64,000 nt of DNA from DATJGR01 sp963812255 (GCA_963812255.1 CAWEUM010000005.1:2046001-2110000); one strand, 5' to 3'. Numbered from the stretch's first letter, positions 8,606-17,631 are shown. Program-made: numbers and translations. The notes: generated by a model not told the origin, from the letters alone.

Positions 8606-10210
8606 CTACGAATGCGCTTCGGCTTCCGTTATGACGGGAGGATGCGTGAACGTGTGATACGGCGCCGGCGACGGAATCGTCCATTCGAGACCGTGTGCAC
8701 CCTCCCAGACGCGATCGGTCGCGGGCCTGCCGCTGCGAATCGTCTTGATGATGACGAATAGGAAGAACACCTGCGAAAAGCCGAAGAAGAACGCGCCGAT
8801 ACTCGAGATCATATTGAAATCGGCAAACTGCAACGCGTAATCGGGCACCCGCCGTGGCATGCCGGCCAGGCCGGAGAAATGCTGCGGAAAGAACAGCACG
8901 TTGACACCGATGAACGACAGCCAGAAGTGCAGTTTGCCAAGCGATTCGTCATACATGCGTCCGCACCACTTCGGCAACCAGTAGTAGACCGCAGCGATGA
9001 TCGCAAACAGCGACCCGGGAACCAGCACATAGTGGAAGTGCGCCACGACGAAATAGGTGTCCTGATATTGGAAGTCGACCGGCGCCATGGCCAGCATCAG
9101 GCCCGAAAAGCCGCCAATCGTGAACAGGATGACGAACGCGATCGAAAACAGCATCGGCGTCTCGAACGTCATCGAACCCCGCCACATCGTCGCGATCCAG
9201 TTGAAAACCTTCACGCCCGTCGGTACCGCGATCAACATCGTTGAATACATGAAGAACAGCTCACCGGCAAGCGGCATCCCAACGGTAAACATATGGTGCG
9301 CCCAGACGATGAACGACAGAAACGCGATCGACGCAACCGCATACACCATAGAGTCATAGCCGAACAGCGGTTTTCGAGAGAACGTTGGAATGATCTGTGA
9401 CACGACACCGAATGCCGGCAGAATCATGATGTACACCTCGGGGTGCCCGAAGAACCAGAAAATGTGCTGGAACATCACCGGATCACCGCCGCCGGCCGCA
9501 TTGAAGAAGCTGGTATGAAAGTGCACGTCGAACAACATCATCGTCAAAACACCCGCCAGCACCGGCATCACTGCGAGCAACAGATACGCGGTGATCAGCC
9601 ACGTCCACACGAACAACGGCATTTTCATCAGCGTCATGCCGGGCGCGCGCATGTTCAGAATGGTGGCGATGATATTGATCGAACCCATGATCGACGAGGC
9701 GCCCGCCATGTGCACCGAGAATATGAAAAACGTGACGCTGAGCGGCGCGTAAGTCGTCGATAACGGCGCATAGAACGTCCAGCCGAAGTTGGGCCCGCCT
9801 CCGTCCATGAACAGCGTCGACAGCATTAGCGTGAACGCGAACGGCAAGATCCAGAACGACAGGTTGTTCAGCCGCGGCAGCGCCATGTCGGGCGCTCCGA
9901 TCATCATTGGGATGAGCCAGTTCGCAAGCCCTACCAGCGCCGGCATGATCGCGCCGAACACCATGATCAGGCCGTGCATCGTGGTCATCTGGTTGAAGAA
10001 TTCGGGTTCGACGAACTGCAAGCCGGGTTGAAACAGTTCGGCTCGAATGACCAGCGCGAAGCAACCACCGATCAGGAACATCAGGAAGCTGAACCAGAGG
10101 TACAGCGTGCCGATATCCTTATGGTTGGTGGTGAACAGCCACCGGGTTATCCCTTTGGCGGGGCCATGGTCGTGATCTGAATGATCGTATGTCTCGATGA
10201 CTGCGCTCAT
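8606..10210 (-). CDS. ctaD: Cytochrome c oxidase subunit I
   Basis: Catalytic subunit carrying heme a and the heme a3-CuB site, reducing oxygen to water while pumping protons. 534 residues with 12 expected helices. Key segments: TMHGLIMVFGAIMPAL with a heme a His, WFFGHPEVYIMILPAFG with the CuB His and the Tyr four residues on that is cross-linked to it in this family, VWAHHMFTVG with the paired CuB His, and VAHFHYVLVPG with the a3 and a heme His. Sits between ctaC and ctaE, 11 and 21 bases apart, clearly one operon. Confidence 0.98.
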   Translation of the reverse strand: MSAVIETYDHSDHDHGPAKGITRWLFTTNHKDIGTLYLWFSFLMFLIGGCFALVIRAELFQPGLQFVEPEFFNQMTTMHGLIMVFGAIMPALVGLANWLIPMMIGAPDMALPRLNNLSFWILPFAFTLMLSTLFMDGGGPNFGWTFYAPLSTTYAPLSVTFFIFSVHMAGASSIMGSINIIATILNMRAPGMTLMKMPLFVWTWLITAYLLLAVMPVLAGVLTMMLFDVHFHTSFFNAAGGGDPVMFQHIFWFFGHPEVYIMILPAFGVVSQIIPTFSRKPLFGYDSMVYAVASIAFLSFIVWAHHMFTVGMPLAGELFFMYSTMLIAVPTGVKVFNWIATMWRGSMTFETPMLFSIAFVILFTIGGFSGLMLAMAPVDFQYQDTYFVVAHFHYVLVPGSLFAIIAAVYYWLPKWCGRMYDESLGKLHFWLSFIGVNVLFFPQHFSGLAGMPRRVPDYALQFADFNMISSIGAFFFGFSQVFFLFVIIKTIRSGRPATDRVWEGAHGLEWTIPSPAPYHTFTHPPVITEAEAHS

Positions 10211-10221
10211 GCCTTAAACCC

Positions 10222-11364
10222 CTACTTCGTCTGCGTTGCAACGTAATCAAGAACGTCTTTGGGCTGGGTGATGTCGTTCGTCGAGTTGCCCCAGGAGTGA
10301 CGCTCGTACTGCACCACCGCGGCAATTTCCGCCGCATTCAATTGCGTGCCGAATGCCTGCATCGCGGTGCCCGTGACGCCGTAGTAGACGTGATGGATAT
10401 GGTCGTTGCGGGGACCAGTCGCAATCTTGCTGCCCGCCAACGCAGGGAACGCCGGCGGTAAGCCCCCTCCGTTCAACTGATGGCAGACCGAGCAATTCTT
10501 CGCATAGACCTGTTCACCCAAAGTCATGAGCTGTTCTGCGGTGAATGTTTTACTCGCCATCTTTGCTCGTTCCGCATACGCGGTTCGCTGCGCGCTGTAC
10601 CAGGTCTCGAATTCCGCCTCCGGAACGGCGCGAATGACGATCGGCATGAAGCCATGGTTGACACCGCACAGTTCAGAACACTGACCGCGGTAGATGCCCG
10701 GCTCATCGACGATTGCCCATGCTTCGTTGAGGATTCCGGGAATCGCATCTCGCTTGATGCCGAAATCAGGTACCGCGAACGAGTGAATGACATCGTTGCC
10801 GGTGACCAGGAATCGGACTTTCTTTTTCGCCGGAATCACCAGTGGGCGATCGACCTCGAGCAGGTAGTACTCGCCCTTTGCGACCTTGTTGTGAATCTCG
10901 TCCTGCGATGTCGCTAGGTTGCTGAAGAACGACAGTGTGTCCTTGTGATTCTCATCGAGATATTTGTACTGCCACTTCCACTGGTACCCACGCACTTCGA
11001 CGGTCACGTCCTGGCCGCCCGTATCATACATTTTGATCAACGTTGCAGTTGCCGGAATGGCCATCCCAACAAGGATCAACAGCGGAATAATCGTCCAGAG
11101 TATCTCGACGCGGGTGTTATCGTGAAACTGTGCCGGAACGGCTCCGACTGATTTGCGGTGCGCGTAGATCGAATATCCCATCGCGCCGAAGACGACCACG
11201 CCGATGACGCAGCAGATATAGAACACGAACATGTGCAGGTCGTATATCGCATGCGAAATTGCCGTGGCCCCGCGCCGCAGATTGTACTGCTCTGCTGACG
11301 CCCCGCCGGCGCACGCCGCAATACAAACCCCCGTCAGACTGCGCACCAGAAGATTCATGTTCAC
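10222..11364 (-). CDS. ctaC: Cytochrome c oxidase subunit II with fused cytochrome c domain
   Basis: Subunit II of a caa3-type oxidase, 380 residues. Order: signal peptide (ends near ASAEQYN), two membrane helices (FVFYICCVIGVVVFGAMGYS and ILWTIIPLLILVGMAIPA), the cupredoxin domain with VRGYQWKWQYKY and the CuA site CSELCGVNHGFMP, then a C-terminal class I cytochrome c with CSVCH near residue 293 and a probable Met ligand in GTAMQAFG. It accepts electrons through its own heme c. GTG 11364 has an AAGG about eight bases upstream; ATG 11358 is the alternative. First gene of the ctaCDE operon. Confidence 0.97.
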   Translation of the reverse strand: MNMNLLVRSLTGVCIAACAGGASAEQYNLRRGATAISHAIYDLHMFVFYICCVIGVVVFGAMGYSIYAHRKSVGAVPAQFHDNTRVEILWTIIPLLILVGMAIPATATLIKMYDTGGQDVTVEVRGYQWKWQYKYLDENHKDTLSFFSNLATSQDEIHNKVAKGEYYLLEVDRPLVIPAKKKVRFLVTGNDVIHSFAVPDFGIKRDAIPGILNEAWAIVDEPGIYRGQCSELCGVNHGFMPIVIRAVPEAEFETWYSAQRTAYAERAKMASKTFTAEQLMTLGEQVYAKNCSVCHQLNGGGLPPAFPALAGSKIATGPRNDHIHHVYYGVTGTAMQAFGTQLNAAEIAAVVQYERHSWGNSTNDITQPKDVLDYVATQTK

Positions 11365-11594
11365 TTTGATACCTTGCTCTTGAAATGCCGACGGTCAACG
11401 GCAACCGCCCGACCCAGCATCACTGCCTTTGTCGCGGTGAACGCCACTGACCGACTCCGTACCGAGATCGGTTCGGCAATCCTGCAGAGAATGCGCACCA
11501 CACCTTTCGGCTCGTGGGTTCGTAACGCCCCTTTGAGCCCATCGCGACTCGTCCGGACATGCGACCAGACATCAAGCCACTCGGAAGCGCCGCA

Positions 11595-11600
11595 ATTATA
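11595..11600 (-). promoter_or_regulatory. Candidate -10 box of the ctaCDE promoter
   Basis: Perfect TATAAT on the minus strand, in the context GCTATAATTGC. The -35 region is poor (TTTCAA at 16 bp spacing), as for a promoter that needs an activator. Transcription would start near 11588 and read into ctaC. Confidence 0.5.
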
Positions 11601-11630
11601 GCGATAGCGGCGCACTTTGAAACCTCACGC

Positions 11631-11645
11631 TGAACGCACCGTTCA
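11631..11645. promoter_or_regulatory. Inverted repeat upstream of the cox promoter
   Basis: Perfect palindrome TGAACG-CAC-CGTTCA, six-base arms with a three-base spacer, centred about 40 bases upstream of the -10 box and so near -50 of the predicted start. Position and symmetry fit a regulator site; it could also be a weak hairpin at the end of the yheV-like transcript. Confidence 0.35.
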
Positions 11646-11681
11646 ACGCGGATGCGTTCGACGAACCGGGCCCGACACCCC

Positions 11682-11915
11682 CTAGTCGATATGGTTCTCC
11701 CTGGACCTCATCCGCATGATCTTCACCGGGACGCTGCTTTCCGGGACAGAGGCATCCGCTTCGACCCGCAACGCGGAAGACATCGGCATCGCATGCTCGT
11801 CACCACACGCAACGCATCGCCTCAGACGCAGGCCTCCTCTCTCTTCAACGACGATTCGATCACCTGCCGCGCAGATGCGGCATGTCGCGCCAGCGATGAA
11901 TCGCGCACCGCTCAT
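11682..11915 (-). CDS. YheV family putative zinc-ribbon protein (DUF2387)
   Basis: A 77-residue protein whose start, ARFIAGATCRICAAGD, closely follows E. coli YheV (RFIAGATCPAC). Two CxxC pairs (CRIC near residue 12 and CVAC near residue 34) make a likely zinc ribbon. Function unknown in all species known to me. ATG 11915 overlaps the aroE stop as ATGA, so it is translationally coupled to aroE and is the last gene of the dprA-purE-tsaC-aroE series. Confidence 0.82.
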   Translation of the reverse strand: MSGARFIAGATCRICAAGDRIVVEERGGLRLRRCVACGDEHAMPMSSALRVEADASVPESSVPVKIMRMRSRENHID

Positions 11916-12721
11916 CGTGTGTCAGCCAACTGCCGCAGCACTGCGCTGCTGTCAGGGCGAACGCCGTGAAAAAGTTGAAACGCAGCAGCAGCCTGCTCAA
12001 CCAGCATGCCCAAGCCATCGACAGCTTGCTTCGCGCCACGCTCGCGGGCCCAGCGAAGGAAGGTTTCGGCGTTGCGACCGTAGACCATGTCGTACACAAG
12101 GCCGCCCGGAACGACAGCGTCGGGCACCGGGGGCAATGCGCCGACTAGACTCGCGGACGTTCCATTGATCACGATGTCGAAAGGCGCCGAGAGCGCCCCA
12201 GTATCTGCAACCCGCACCCGCGGATCTTCGAAACGCTCGAGCAACAATTCCGCACGGAAGGCAGAGCGATTCGCGATCACCACGCTTTCTGGGCCGGCTC
12301 CGAGCAGCGGGCCGAGAACACCGCGTACTGCCCCTCCCGCGCCGAGAATCAACACTCGCTTGTTCGCGATGGGGCAGAGCAGGTTGATCGTCAGGTCTCG
12401 CACCAATCCGATACCGTCGGTATTGCATCCACGGTATCTACCACCTAACGCAACAATCGTATTCACCGCACCCGCCGCACCTGCGTACTCGTCCCGCTCG
12501 GTTACCCAGTCGAATGCCGCCTCTTTGAACGGCAGCGTAACGTTGACTCCGCTCCCTCCGTTTTCGAAGAATGCCTGCACGGTCCCAACAAATCCATCAA
12601 GGGGCGCGAGCACCGCTTCGTATTCGAGCTTTCGGCCGGTCTGACCGGCAAACATCTGATGAATGCGCGGCGACAGACTGTGTCCGACCGGATGGCCAAT
12701 GACAGCGTATCGGGGCGTCAT
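11912..12721 (-). CDS. aroE: Shikimate dehydrogenase (NADP+)
   Basis: Reduces 3-dehydroshikimate to shikimate in aromatic amino acid synthesis. 269 residues, normal for AroE. Visible are the shikimate-binding SLSPRIH (residues 14-20), the catalytic Lys in NVTLPFKEAAF (near 66), NTDGIGLVRDL with the catalytic Asp near 103, the nucleotide loop GAGGAVRGVL, and NGTSASL. ATG 12721 overlaps the tsaC stop (ATGA). tsaC-aroE adjacency is common in gammaproteobacteria. Confidence 0.96.
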   Translation of the reverse strand: MTPRYAVIGHPVGHSLSPRIHQMFAGQTGRKLEYEAVLAPLDGFVGTVQAFFENGGSGVNVTLPFKEAAFDWVTERDEYAGAAGAVNTIVALGGRYRGCNTDGIGLVRDLTINLLCPIANKRVLILGAGGAVRGVLGPLLGAGPESVVIANRSAFRAELLLERFEDPRVRVADTGALSAPFDIVINGTSASLVGALPPVPDAVVPGGLVYDMVYGRNAETFLRWARERGAKQAVDGLGMLVEQAAAAFQLFHGVRPDSSAVLRQLADTR

Positions 12722-13275
12722 CGAAAACGTGTGCCCGAGGTCGCATCCCGAATGCGGCTCGGGCCGGGTTCGCCGGCGACCATTCCATACAATAGATAAT
12801 CAATCTGGCCGGAAAAATAGCGTCGGACAGCCAATTCGGTTCGGGCCGCGGGCCGATTGCTCGGATTTGCCGACGTTGATACAAGCGCACCGCCAAAAGC
12901 CGAGCAGAGGGCGCGCGCCTGCGCGTGGCCGGGAACTCGCACTCCAACGCGTTCGCGCCCGCCGGTGATCCATGCTGGAAATCGACGATTCGGAACGAGC
13001 CACGTCTCCGGCCCTGGCCACGTGCGGCGAACACGCGCAGCGTCGAGTTCGTTCATGGCGAGGATCTCTGTCGCAAAATAGGATTCATCAGCGCCGATGA
13101 CGATGAGACCCTTGCTGGCAGAGCGCTGTTTGAGTTGCAGCAGCCGAGCCACGGCGTCGGCATCAAACGGATCACACGCTAGGCCCCAAACCGCTTCGGT
13201 CGCATGTGCAACGATACCCCCTGCGCGCAGTACGTCTGCGGCCACAGCCAGGTGAAATGCGTCGTGAGGACGCAA
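12718..13275 (-). CDS. tsaC: Threonylcarbamoyl-AMP synthase
   Basis: YrdC-fold enzyme making threonylcarbamoyl-AMP from threonine, bicarbonate and ATP for the t6A37 modification of ANN-decoding tRNAs. 185 residues, the short TsaC form without a Sua5 domain. Motifs: GIVAHATEAVWGLACDP (usually PTEAVYGLGCDP), LKQRSASKGLIVIGAD, WPGPETWLVP, RVPGH and VSTSANPSNRPA. Start TTG 13275 has a GAGG six bases upstream and lies eight bases after the purE stop. Confidence 0.93.
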   Translation of the reverse strand: MRPHDAFHLAVAADVLRAGGIVAHATEAVWGLACDPFDADAVARLLQLKQRSASKGLIVIGADESYFATEILAMNELDAARVRRTWPGPETWLVPNRRFPAWITGGRERVGVRVPGHAQARALCSAFGGALVSTSANPSNRPAARTELAVRRYFSGQIDYLLYGMVAGEPGPSRIRDATSGTRFR

Positions 13276-13283
13276 TTGACGCC

Positions 13284-13787
13284 TCAGACCTCGCGCCGCT
13301 GCTGCGCCAGTGCCGCGTTCTGCTGTTCCACGCGCGTCGCGTTGGCCTCTCGATCCGCGCGGAGACGCATTGCCAGGGTTTCGTCTTGCAGCGCCAACAT
13401 CTGAGCCGCGAGATAGGCGGCGTTCTTTGCCCCGGCTTTGCCAATGGCAACGGTTGCGACGGGTATTCCGCCCGGCATCTGGACCGTGGAGAGCAGGGCA
13501 TCGAACCCTGCCAATGGCCCTGCGTCGATTGGCACTCCGACGACCGGCTTGATCGTAACGGCTGCGACCGCCCCCGCGAGATGTGCCGCCATGCCGGCGC
13601 CACAGATGAACGCGCTGCAGCCACGCACTTCCGCGTCGACCACATACTCGGCGGTGGCGCGAGGGGTTCGATGCGCCGAAGTCACACGCGCTTCATAGTG
13701 GACTCCCAGAGACTCCAACGTGTTGGCAGCGCCTTGCATGACTGGCCAATCAGATTCCGACCCCATCAGTATGGCGACCCACGTCAT
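13284..13787 (-). CDS. purE: 5-(carboxyamino)imidazole ribonucleotide mutase
   Basis: Interconverts N5-CAIR and CAIR in purine synthesis. 167 residues. Visible: GSESDWPVM with the active-site Ser and Asp, SAHRTP, CGAGMAAHLAGA with the catalytic His, and VQMPGGIPVATVAIGKAGAKNAAYLA. The His-containing loop indicates a class I enzyme, which normally depends on PurK for N5-CAIR; no purK is adjacent. ATG 13787 overlaps the dprA stop (ATGA). The last 30 residues are Arg/Gln/Ala-rich and look like a charged helical tail. Confidence 0.95.
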   Translation of the reverse strand: MTWVAILMGSESDWPVMQGAANTLESLGVHYEARVTSAHRTPRATAEYVVDAEVRGCSAFICGAGMAAHLAGAVAAVTIKPVVGVPIDAGPLAGFDALLSTVQMPGGIPVATVAIGKAGAKNAAYLAAQMLALQDETLAMRLRADREANATRVEQQNAALAQQRREV

Positions 13788-14863
13788 CTTGTACCCCCAG
13801 TCGTCCGAGGCCGCCGAATATAACCGCCGCGGTACGTCTCCACAAACCCGTCCATCTCGAGTTCAACGAGTGCGCTGAGAACTTCGTCAACGGGCATTGC
13901 CAACGACGCCACGATGGCGTCCAGCGGGGCCACCGTGAACGGCACGCCTGCGAGAATCATCGCTAGTCTGATATCCGCTGGCGCATCCGGTTCGGCGGCA
14001 TTTGCGCGCCGCAGTCCGAAAGCTTCGAGTACGTCCGCGACGTCTTCAACAAGGGCTGCACCCTGCTTGATCAACCGATGACAGCCGCCATGCCTCCCGT
14101 CCGCCACCGACCCTGGCACCGCCATGACCTCCCGTCCTTGCTCCAGCGCCATCCGCGCGGTGATCAAGGTGCCGCTCTTGAGCGTCGCCTCGACGACGAC
14201 GACGCCGGCCGCAAGTCCGCTGATGATCCGGTTACGTTCAGGGAAGTTGGCCCGCATCGGCGCAGACGACGGCGGATACTCGCTCACCACAGCGCCGGAT
14301 TCCGCAGCGATCTGCGATGCCAATCCCCGGTGGCTTGCTGGATAGATGCTGCGGTGGCCGCCGCCCATCACTGCGACCGTTGGGGCGCCGCCATCGAGCG
14401 CACCGCGATGAGCGCAACCATCGATGCCGACCGCCAGACCGCTGACGACGACCATGCCGGCGCGTCCCAAATCTCTCGCCAGCGCTCGAGCAAACGTCCG
14501 ACCCGACTGCGAAGCGCGTCGGCTGCCAACAACCGCAACACAGATCGGGTTCGTCAAGATGGGAACGCTTCCCTGTACGAATAACGCGATCGGCGGATCG
14601 GGTGCCGCTGCTAACTGCATCGGGAACTCGGCTTCGTCGATTCGCACCGCACGGATACTCAAGCGTTCGAGCAGGCGTTGCTGATTCAACAGTTCCGCTC
14701 CGCGCGATGGCTCAACACCAAAATCCGCTTCCAGACGAGCGGTTGCGTCGCCCAACGTACCGCCCGCTCGCAACGTATCGGCAACGATACGCCGCACCAG
14801 CCGGCGATCCGCGCCACGACTGGACAACAACGCAAGCAGCGCGGCGAGTTCGTTCGACTGCAA
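13784..14863 (-). CDS. dprA: DNA-processing protein DprA (Smf)
   Basis: Binds incoming single-stranded DNA and loads RecA during natural transformation. 359 residues: a helical N-terminal segment, the Rossmann-like domain with VAVVGSRRASQSGRTFA, VVSGLAVGIDGCAHRGAL, EYPPSSAPMRANFPERNRIISGL and LKSGTLITARMALEQGREVMAVPG, and a C-terminal winged-helix domain (about 295-350). Start is TTG 14863; an in-frame TGA lies six codons upstream, so only downstream alternatives exist. Presence does not prove competence, because non-competent bacteria also keep it. Confidence 0.94.
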   Translation of the reverse strand: MQSNELAALLALLSSRGADRRLVRRIVADTLRAGGTLGDATARLEADFGVEPSRGAELLNQQRLLERLSIRAVRIDEAEFPMQLAAAPDPPIALFVQGSVPILTNPICVAVVGSRRASQSGRTFARALARDLGRAGMVVVSGLAVGIDGCAHRGALDGGAPTVAVMGGGHRSIYPASHRGLASQIAAESGAVVSEYPPSSAPMRANFPERNRIISGLAAGVVVVEATLKSGTLITARMALEQGREVMAVPGSVADGRHGGCHRLIKQGAALVEDVADVLEAFGLRRANAAEPDAPADIRLAMILAGVPFTVAPLDAIVASLAMPVDEVLSALVELEMDGFVETYRGGYIRRPRTTGGTR

Positions 14864-14973
14864 AGGGGGGAGGCCATCGACCCATCAGGTCGATCGAATA
14901 GAGCGCACCGCCGACAGCTAAGATGTAGGACGAAGCGGATTCGCGCGTGCGTCGCCGCCGTGCCCGTGCGCGA

Positions 14974-16038
14974 CTAGGGGTTTTTGACCTCGTCGCCAAC
15001 AGCGAGCGGTCGCTCGGTGGCCAACACCAGCGCGTACGACAGCTTGTTGAACACCCGGAATACCATCAATAATCCGGCACGCTCCGACGGCAATCTCACA
15101 GTATTTTTTGCGATGCGATCTCTGACAAGCGCGCCACGTTTGTAGATCGCAAGCACATTCCCGGACGTCAGACCCTCGCGCTCTCCGCGGTCGAGTACGA
15201 CCACGTCGTATTGACCGACCTGGGTCACGCCACCGAACACCGCGATCAGCTCACCGTCGACCTGCGCGGAAGGGGCGCTTGGATAGAACGTCGATTCGAC
15301 TTTCCGCTCTTCGGTCGGCAGTACACGATCGCCGATTTGAACTTCCTCGCGTGAGCTGTTGACGAAGAACGTCGAAATGTCGCCGTCTGATGCGACCACC
15401 CGTCCAAGTCCAATATATGTTGCTTCGAGACCGAGCACTTCATTGGTCTTCGGATCACGGTAGAGATCCCCCTTTCGCACGAAGCTGTACGATCCGCTCT
15501 CCGGCAATTCGCCACGTACGTACAGGCGGTCCCCACCGCCAACAACTAAGCGCTCACTATCGCCTTGGATCACGTAAGGCGCCGCATCCAAAATCGCGGG
15601 CGCCACCACCCGATTCTGTACGAGGAACCCTTGAATGGCATCGAGATTGATTGCGGGGATTGCCGACTCGAGCGGCGTCGCGCGAACATGCGGCGACAGT
15701 TTGACATCGGTCGAAGGTGACGCTTTGTAGGTTCGAGATGCATCACCACGATCGAGCACCAGCGCTGGCTGTCCATTGATATAGACCAATCGTAGGGTAT
15801 CGCCGGGATAGATCAGGTGCGGATTTTCGATTTGCGGGTTGGCCCGCCACAGTTCCGGCCACTGCCAAGGCTTCTGCAGAAACTGACCGCTAATGCCCCA
15901 TAGCGTGTCACCTTTTTTTACGGTGTAGGAATCGGGATGGTCCGCCCGCAGATAGGGTTCAAGATTGCCGGTGGACTGTGCCCAAGCTGCCATCGCGAAC
16001 AACGCCGCGCCGAGCAAAACAGGGACCGATTTCCACAT
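14974..16038 (-). CDS. LysM domain exported protein
   Basis: A 354-residue exported protein with a signal peptide (MWKSVPVLLGAALFAMAAWAQ), then one LysM peptidoglycan-binding domain at about 33-85 (SYTVKKGDTLWGISGQFL and HLIYPGDTLRLVY), and a long beta-rich C-terminal part of unknown function. Homologues occupy the same position upstream of dprA in Pseudomonas and Xanthomonas. ATG 16038 is preceded by AAGGA at a good distance; the frame extending to 16080 lacks that. Divergent from def across 126 bases. Confidence 0.88.
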   Translation of the reverse strand: MWKSVPVLLGAALFAMAAWAQSTGNLEPYLRADHPDSYTVKKGDTLWGISGQFLQKPWQWPELWRANPQIENPHLIYPGDTLRLVYINGQPALVLDRGDASRTYKASPSTDVKLSPHVRATPLESAIPAINLDAIQGFLVQNRVVAPAILDAAPYVIQGDSERLVVGGGDRLYVRGELPESGSYSFVRKGDLYRDPKTNEVLGLEATYIGLGRVVASDGDISTFFVNSSREEVQIGDRVLPTEERKVESTFYPSAPSAQVDGELIAVFGGVTQVGQYDVVVLDRGEREGLTSGNVLAIYKRGALVRDRIAKNTVRLPSERAGLLMVFRVFNKLSYALVLATERPLAVGDEVKNP

Positions 16039-16164
16039 GTTTTGAATCCTTTTATGATACGGGGGTAGCGCGCTAGGCACGGCTGATCCACAGGCGGAAA
16101 ATCATTAGCGTTCTGAATCTTAGCAGCACAAATTGCACCAATACTAGAGATAGATCACACCCCA

Positions 16165-16668
16165 ATGGCACTGCTAAACATCCTCGAGTATCCCGATCCC
16201 CGACTGCGAACCCAGGCCACGCCTGTCGATCGAGTTGACGACTCGGTGCGGCGTCTGATCGATGACCTCTTCGAAACGATGTATGCCGCTCCCGGGGTGG
16301 GGCTGGCCGCCAGTCAAGTGAACGTGCACAAGCGCATCATCGTCGTCGATGTCTCAGAGGAACGTGACACGCCCTACGCTTTCGTCAACCCGACCATCGA
16401 CGTCTTGGAGGGGGAACAGGAGTCTGAGGAAGGCTGCCTGTCCGTTCCCGGATTTTATGAACTGGTCAAACGCGCTGAACACATACGGGTACACGCGCTG
16501 AACCGCGAAGGTGAGGCGTTCGAACTGGAAGCCGACGGTATGTTGGCAGTCTGTATCCAGCATGAATGCGATCATTTGGAGGGCAAGCTGTTCGTCGACT
16601 ATATTTCAGGGCTGAAGCGACAGCGCATCCGCAAGAAACTGGAAAAGCAGCACCGCATCGGCGTCTGA
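16165..16668 (+). CDS. def: Peptide deformylase
   Basis: Removes the formyl group from the N-terminal Met of new proteins. 167 residues with all three metal motifs: GVGLAASQVN, EEGCLSVPG (Cys ligand) and QHECDHLEGKLF (two His ligands and the catalytic Glu). Followed three bases later by fmt, which makes the formyl-Met-tRNA whose product Def later processes. Confidence 0.97.
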   Translation: MALLNILEYPDPRLRTQATPVDRVDDSVRRLIDDLFETMYAAPGVGLAASQVNVHKRIIVVDVSEERDTPYAFVNPTIDVLEGEQESEEGCLSVPGFYELVKRAEHIRVHALNREGEAFELEADGMLAVCIQHECDHLEGKLFVDYISGLKRQRIRKKLEKQHRIGV

Positions 16669-16671
16669 AGG

Positions 16672-17631
16672 ATGGCATTTATCCGCACCCGCCGGCGTCG
16701 ACTAGGGTTCGCGGGCACGCCACCGTTCGCGGCTACCGTCCTGCAATCGCTCCTCAGCGACCACGATGTCGCGGTGGTCTATAGTCAGCCGCCTCGACCG
16801 ACCGGGCGTGGTCGCAGGAATGCTCGCTCAGCCGTCGACACGTTCGCGCGGTCGAAAAACATCGAGGTACGCACGCCGACGACTCTGCGTGGCGAGGCGG
16901 ACCGGCTGCAGGCTGATCGACTCGACGCCCTGATCGTTGCCGCGTACGGACGCATCTTGCCTAAGCGTATTCTCGAAACGCCACAGTATGGCTGCATCAA
17001 CGTCCACGCGTCGCTGTTACCGCGCTGGCGCGGCGCGGCTCCGATCGAGCGCGCGATCATGGCCGGTGACACTGTCACAGGGGTATCGATCATGCAGATG
17101 GACGAGGGCTTGGACACAGGGCCGGTGTTACGGCGCGCAGAATGCCCAATTCGCCGTGACGACACGGGTGACGCCCTCCGCGATCGTCTCGCGAGGCTCG
17201 GCGCGGAAACCCTCGCCGCATGCCTTGAACAACTCGACGTCGTGGTCGCCGAGCCCCAGCCAGAAACGGGTGTAACCTATGCAGGCAAGCTGTCACCTGA
17301 CGAGTCAGGGATTGATTGGACTGCTAGCGCGATCGACATCGCGTTGAAAGTTCGAGCGTTGAACTCGCGTCAGCCGGCGGCCTGTCTGGTAGGCGGAGAA
17401 AGAGTCCGGTTGCTCTTCGCGGAAGCGCTCACATCCAAAACGGATGCGGCCCCCGGAACGGTGGTCACGATTGATCGCAGTGGGCTGGTCATCGCGTGCG
17501 GCCTCGGCTGCTTGCTTGTCACGCGCATCGCCCTCTCCCGAGGCAAAGGTAAACCGATGGACATCCCATCGCTCATCAATGGCTATGCCAGCCTCATTCG
17601 GGTAGGGCAGTCGCTTGCGGTATCGCCCTAA
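16672..17631 (+). CDS. fmt: Methionyl-tRNA formyltransferase
   Basis: Formylates initiator Met-tRNA using 10-formyl-tetrahydrofolate. 319 residues: N-terminal formyltransferase domain with FAGTPPFAATVL (usually AGTPxFA), AAYGRILPKRIL, the catalytic NVHASLLPRWRGAAPIERAI and MQMDEGLDTGPVL, then a C-terminal tRNA-binding OB domain from about 205. The N-terminus (FIRTRRRRLGFAG) is a little longer and more basic than usual. ATG 16672 lies three bases after def. The end overlaps rsmB by 17 bases. Confidence 0.96.
   Translation: MAFIRTRRRRLGFAGTPPFAATVLQSLLSDHDVAVVYSQPPRPTGRGRRNARSAVDTFARSKNIEVRTPTTLRGEADRLQADRLDALIVAAYGRILPKRILETPQYGCINVHASLLPRWRGAAPIERAIMAGDTVTGVSIMQMDEGLDTGPVLRRAECPIRRDDTGDALRDRLARLGAETLAACLEQLDVVVAEPQPETGVTYAGKLSPDESGIDWTASAIDIALKVRALNSRQPAACLVGGERVRLLFAEALTSKTDAAPGTVVTIDRSGLVIACGLGCLLVTRIALSRGKGKPMDIPSLINGYASLIRVGQSLAVSP

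Larger units (their letters stand above)
11365..11681. other. Leader and promoter region upstream of ctaC
   Basis: Non-coding stretch of 317 bases between the end of the yheV-like gene and ctaC. It holds a leftward TATAAT box (11595-11600) and, further upstream, a perfect inverted repeat (11631-11645). If that promoter is used, the ctaC transcript has a leader of about 220 bases, which is long for this window. Open frames exist on both strands here (84 codons leftward from 11615, 75 rightward from 11374), but they have no recognisable similarity and the leftward one starts upstream of the -10 box, so I do not call them genes. Confidence 0.5.

Noticed and set aside
11361..11615. 84-codon leftward frame upstream of ctaC
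   Set aside because: It begins upstream of the predicted -10 box, overlaps the ctaC start, and its product resembles nothing I recognise.
16084..16092. DnaA-box-like TGATCCACA between the LysM gene and def
   Set aside because: A single 8/9 match with no companions, 11 kb from dnaA; expected by chance.
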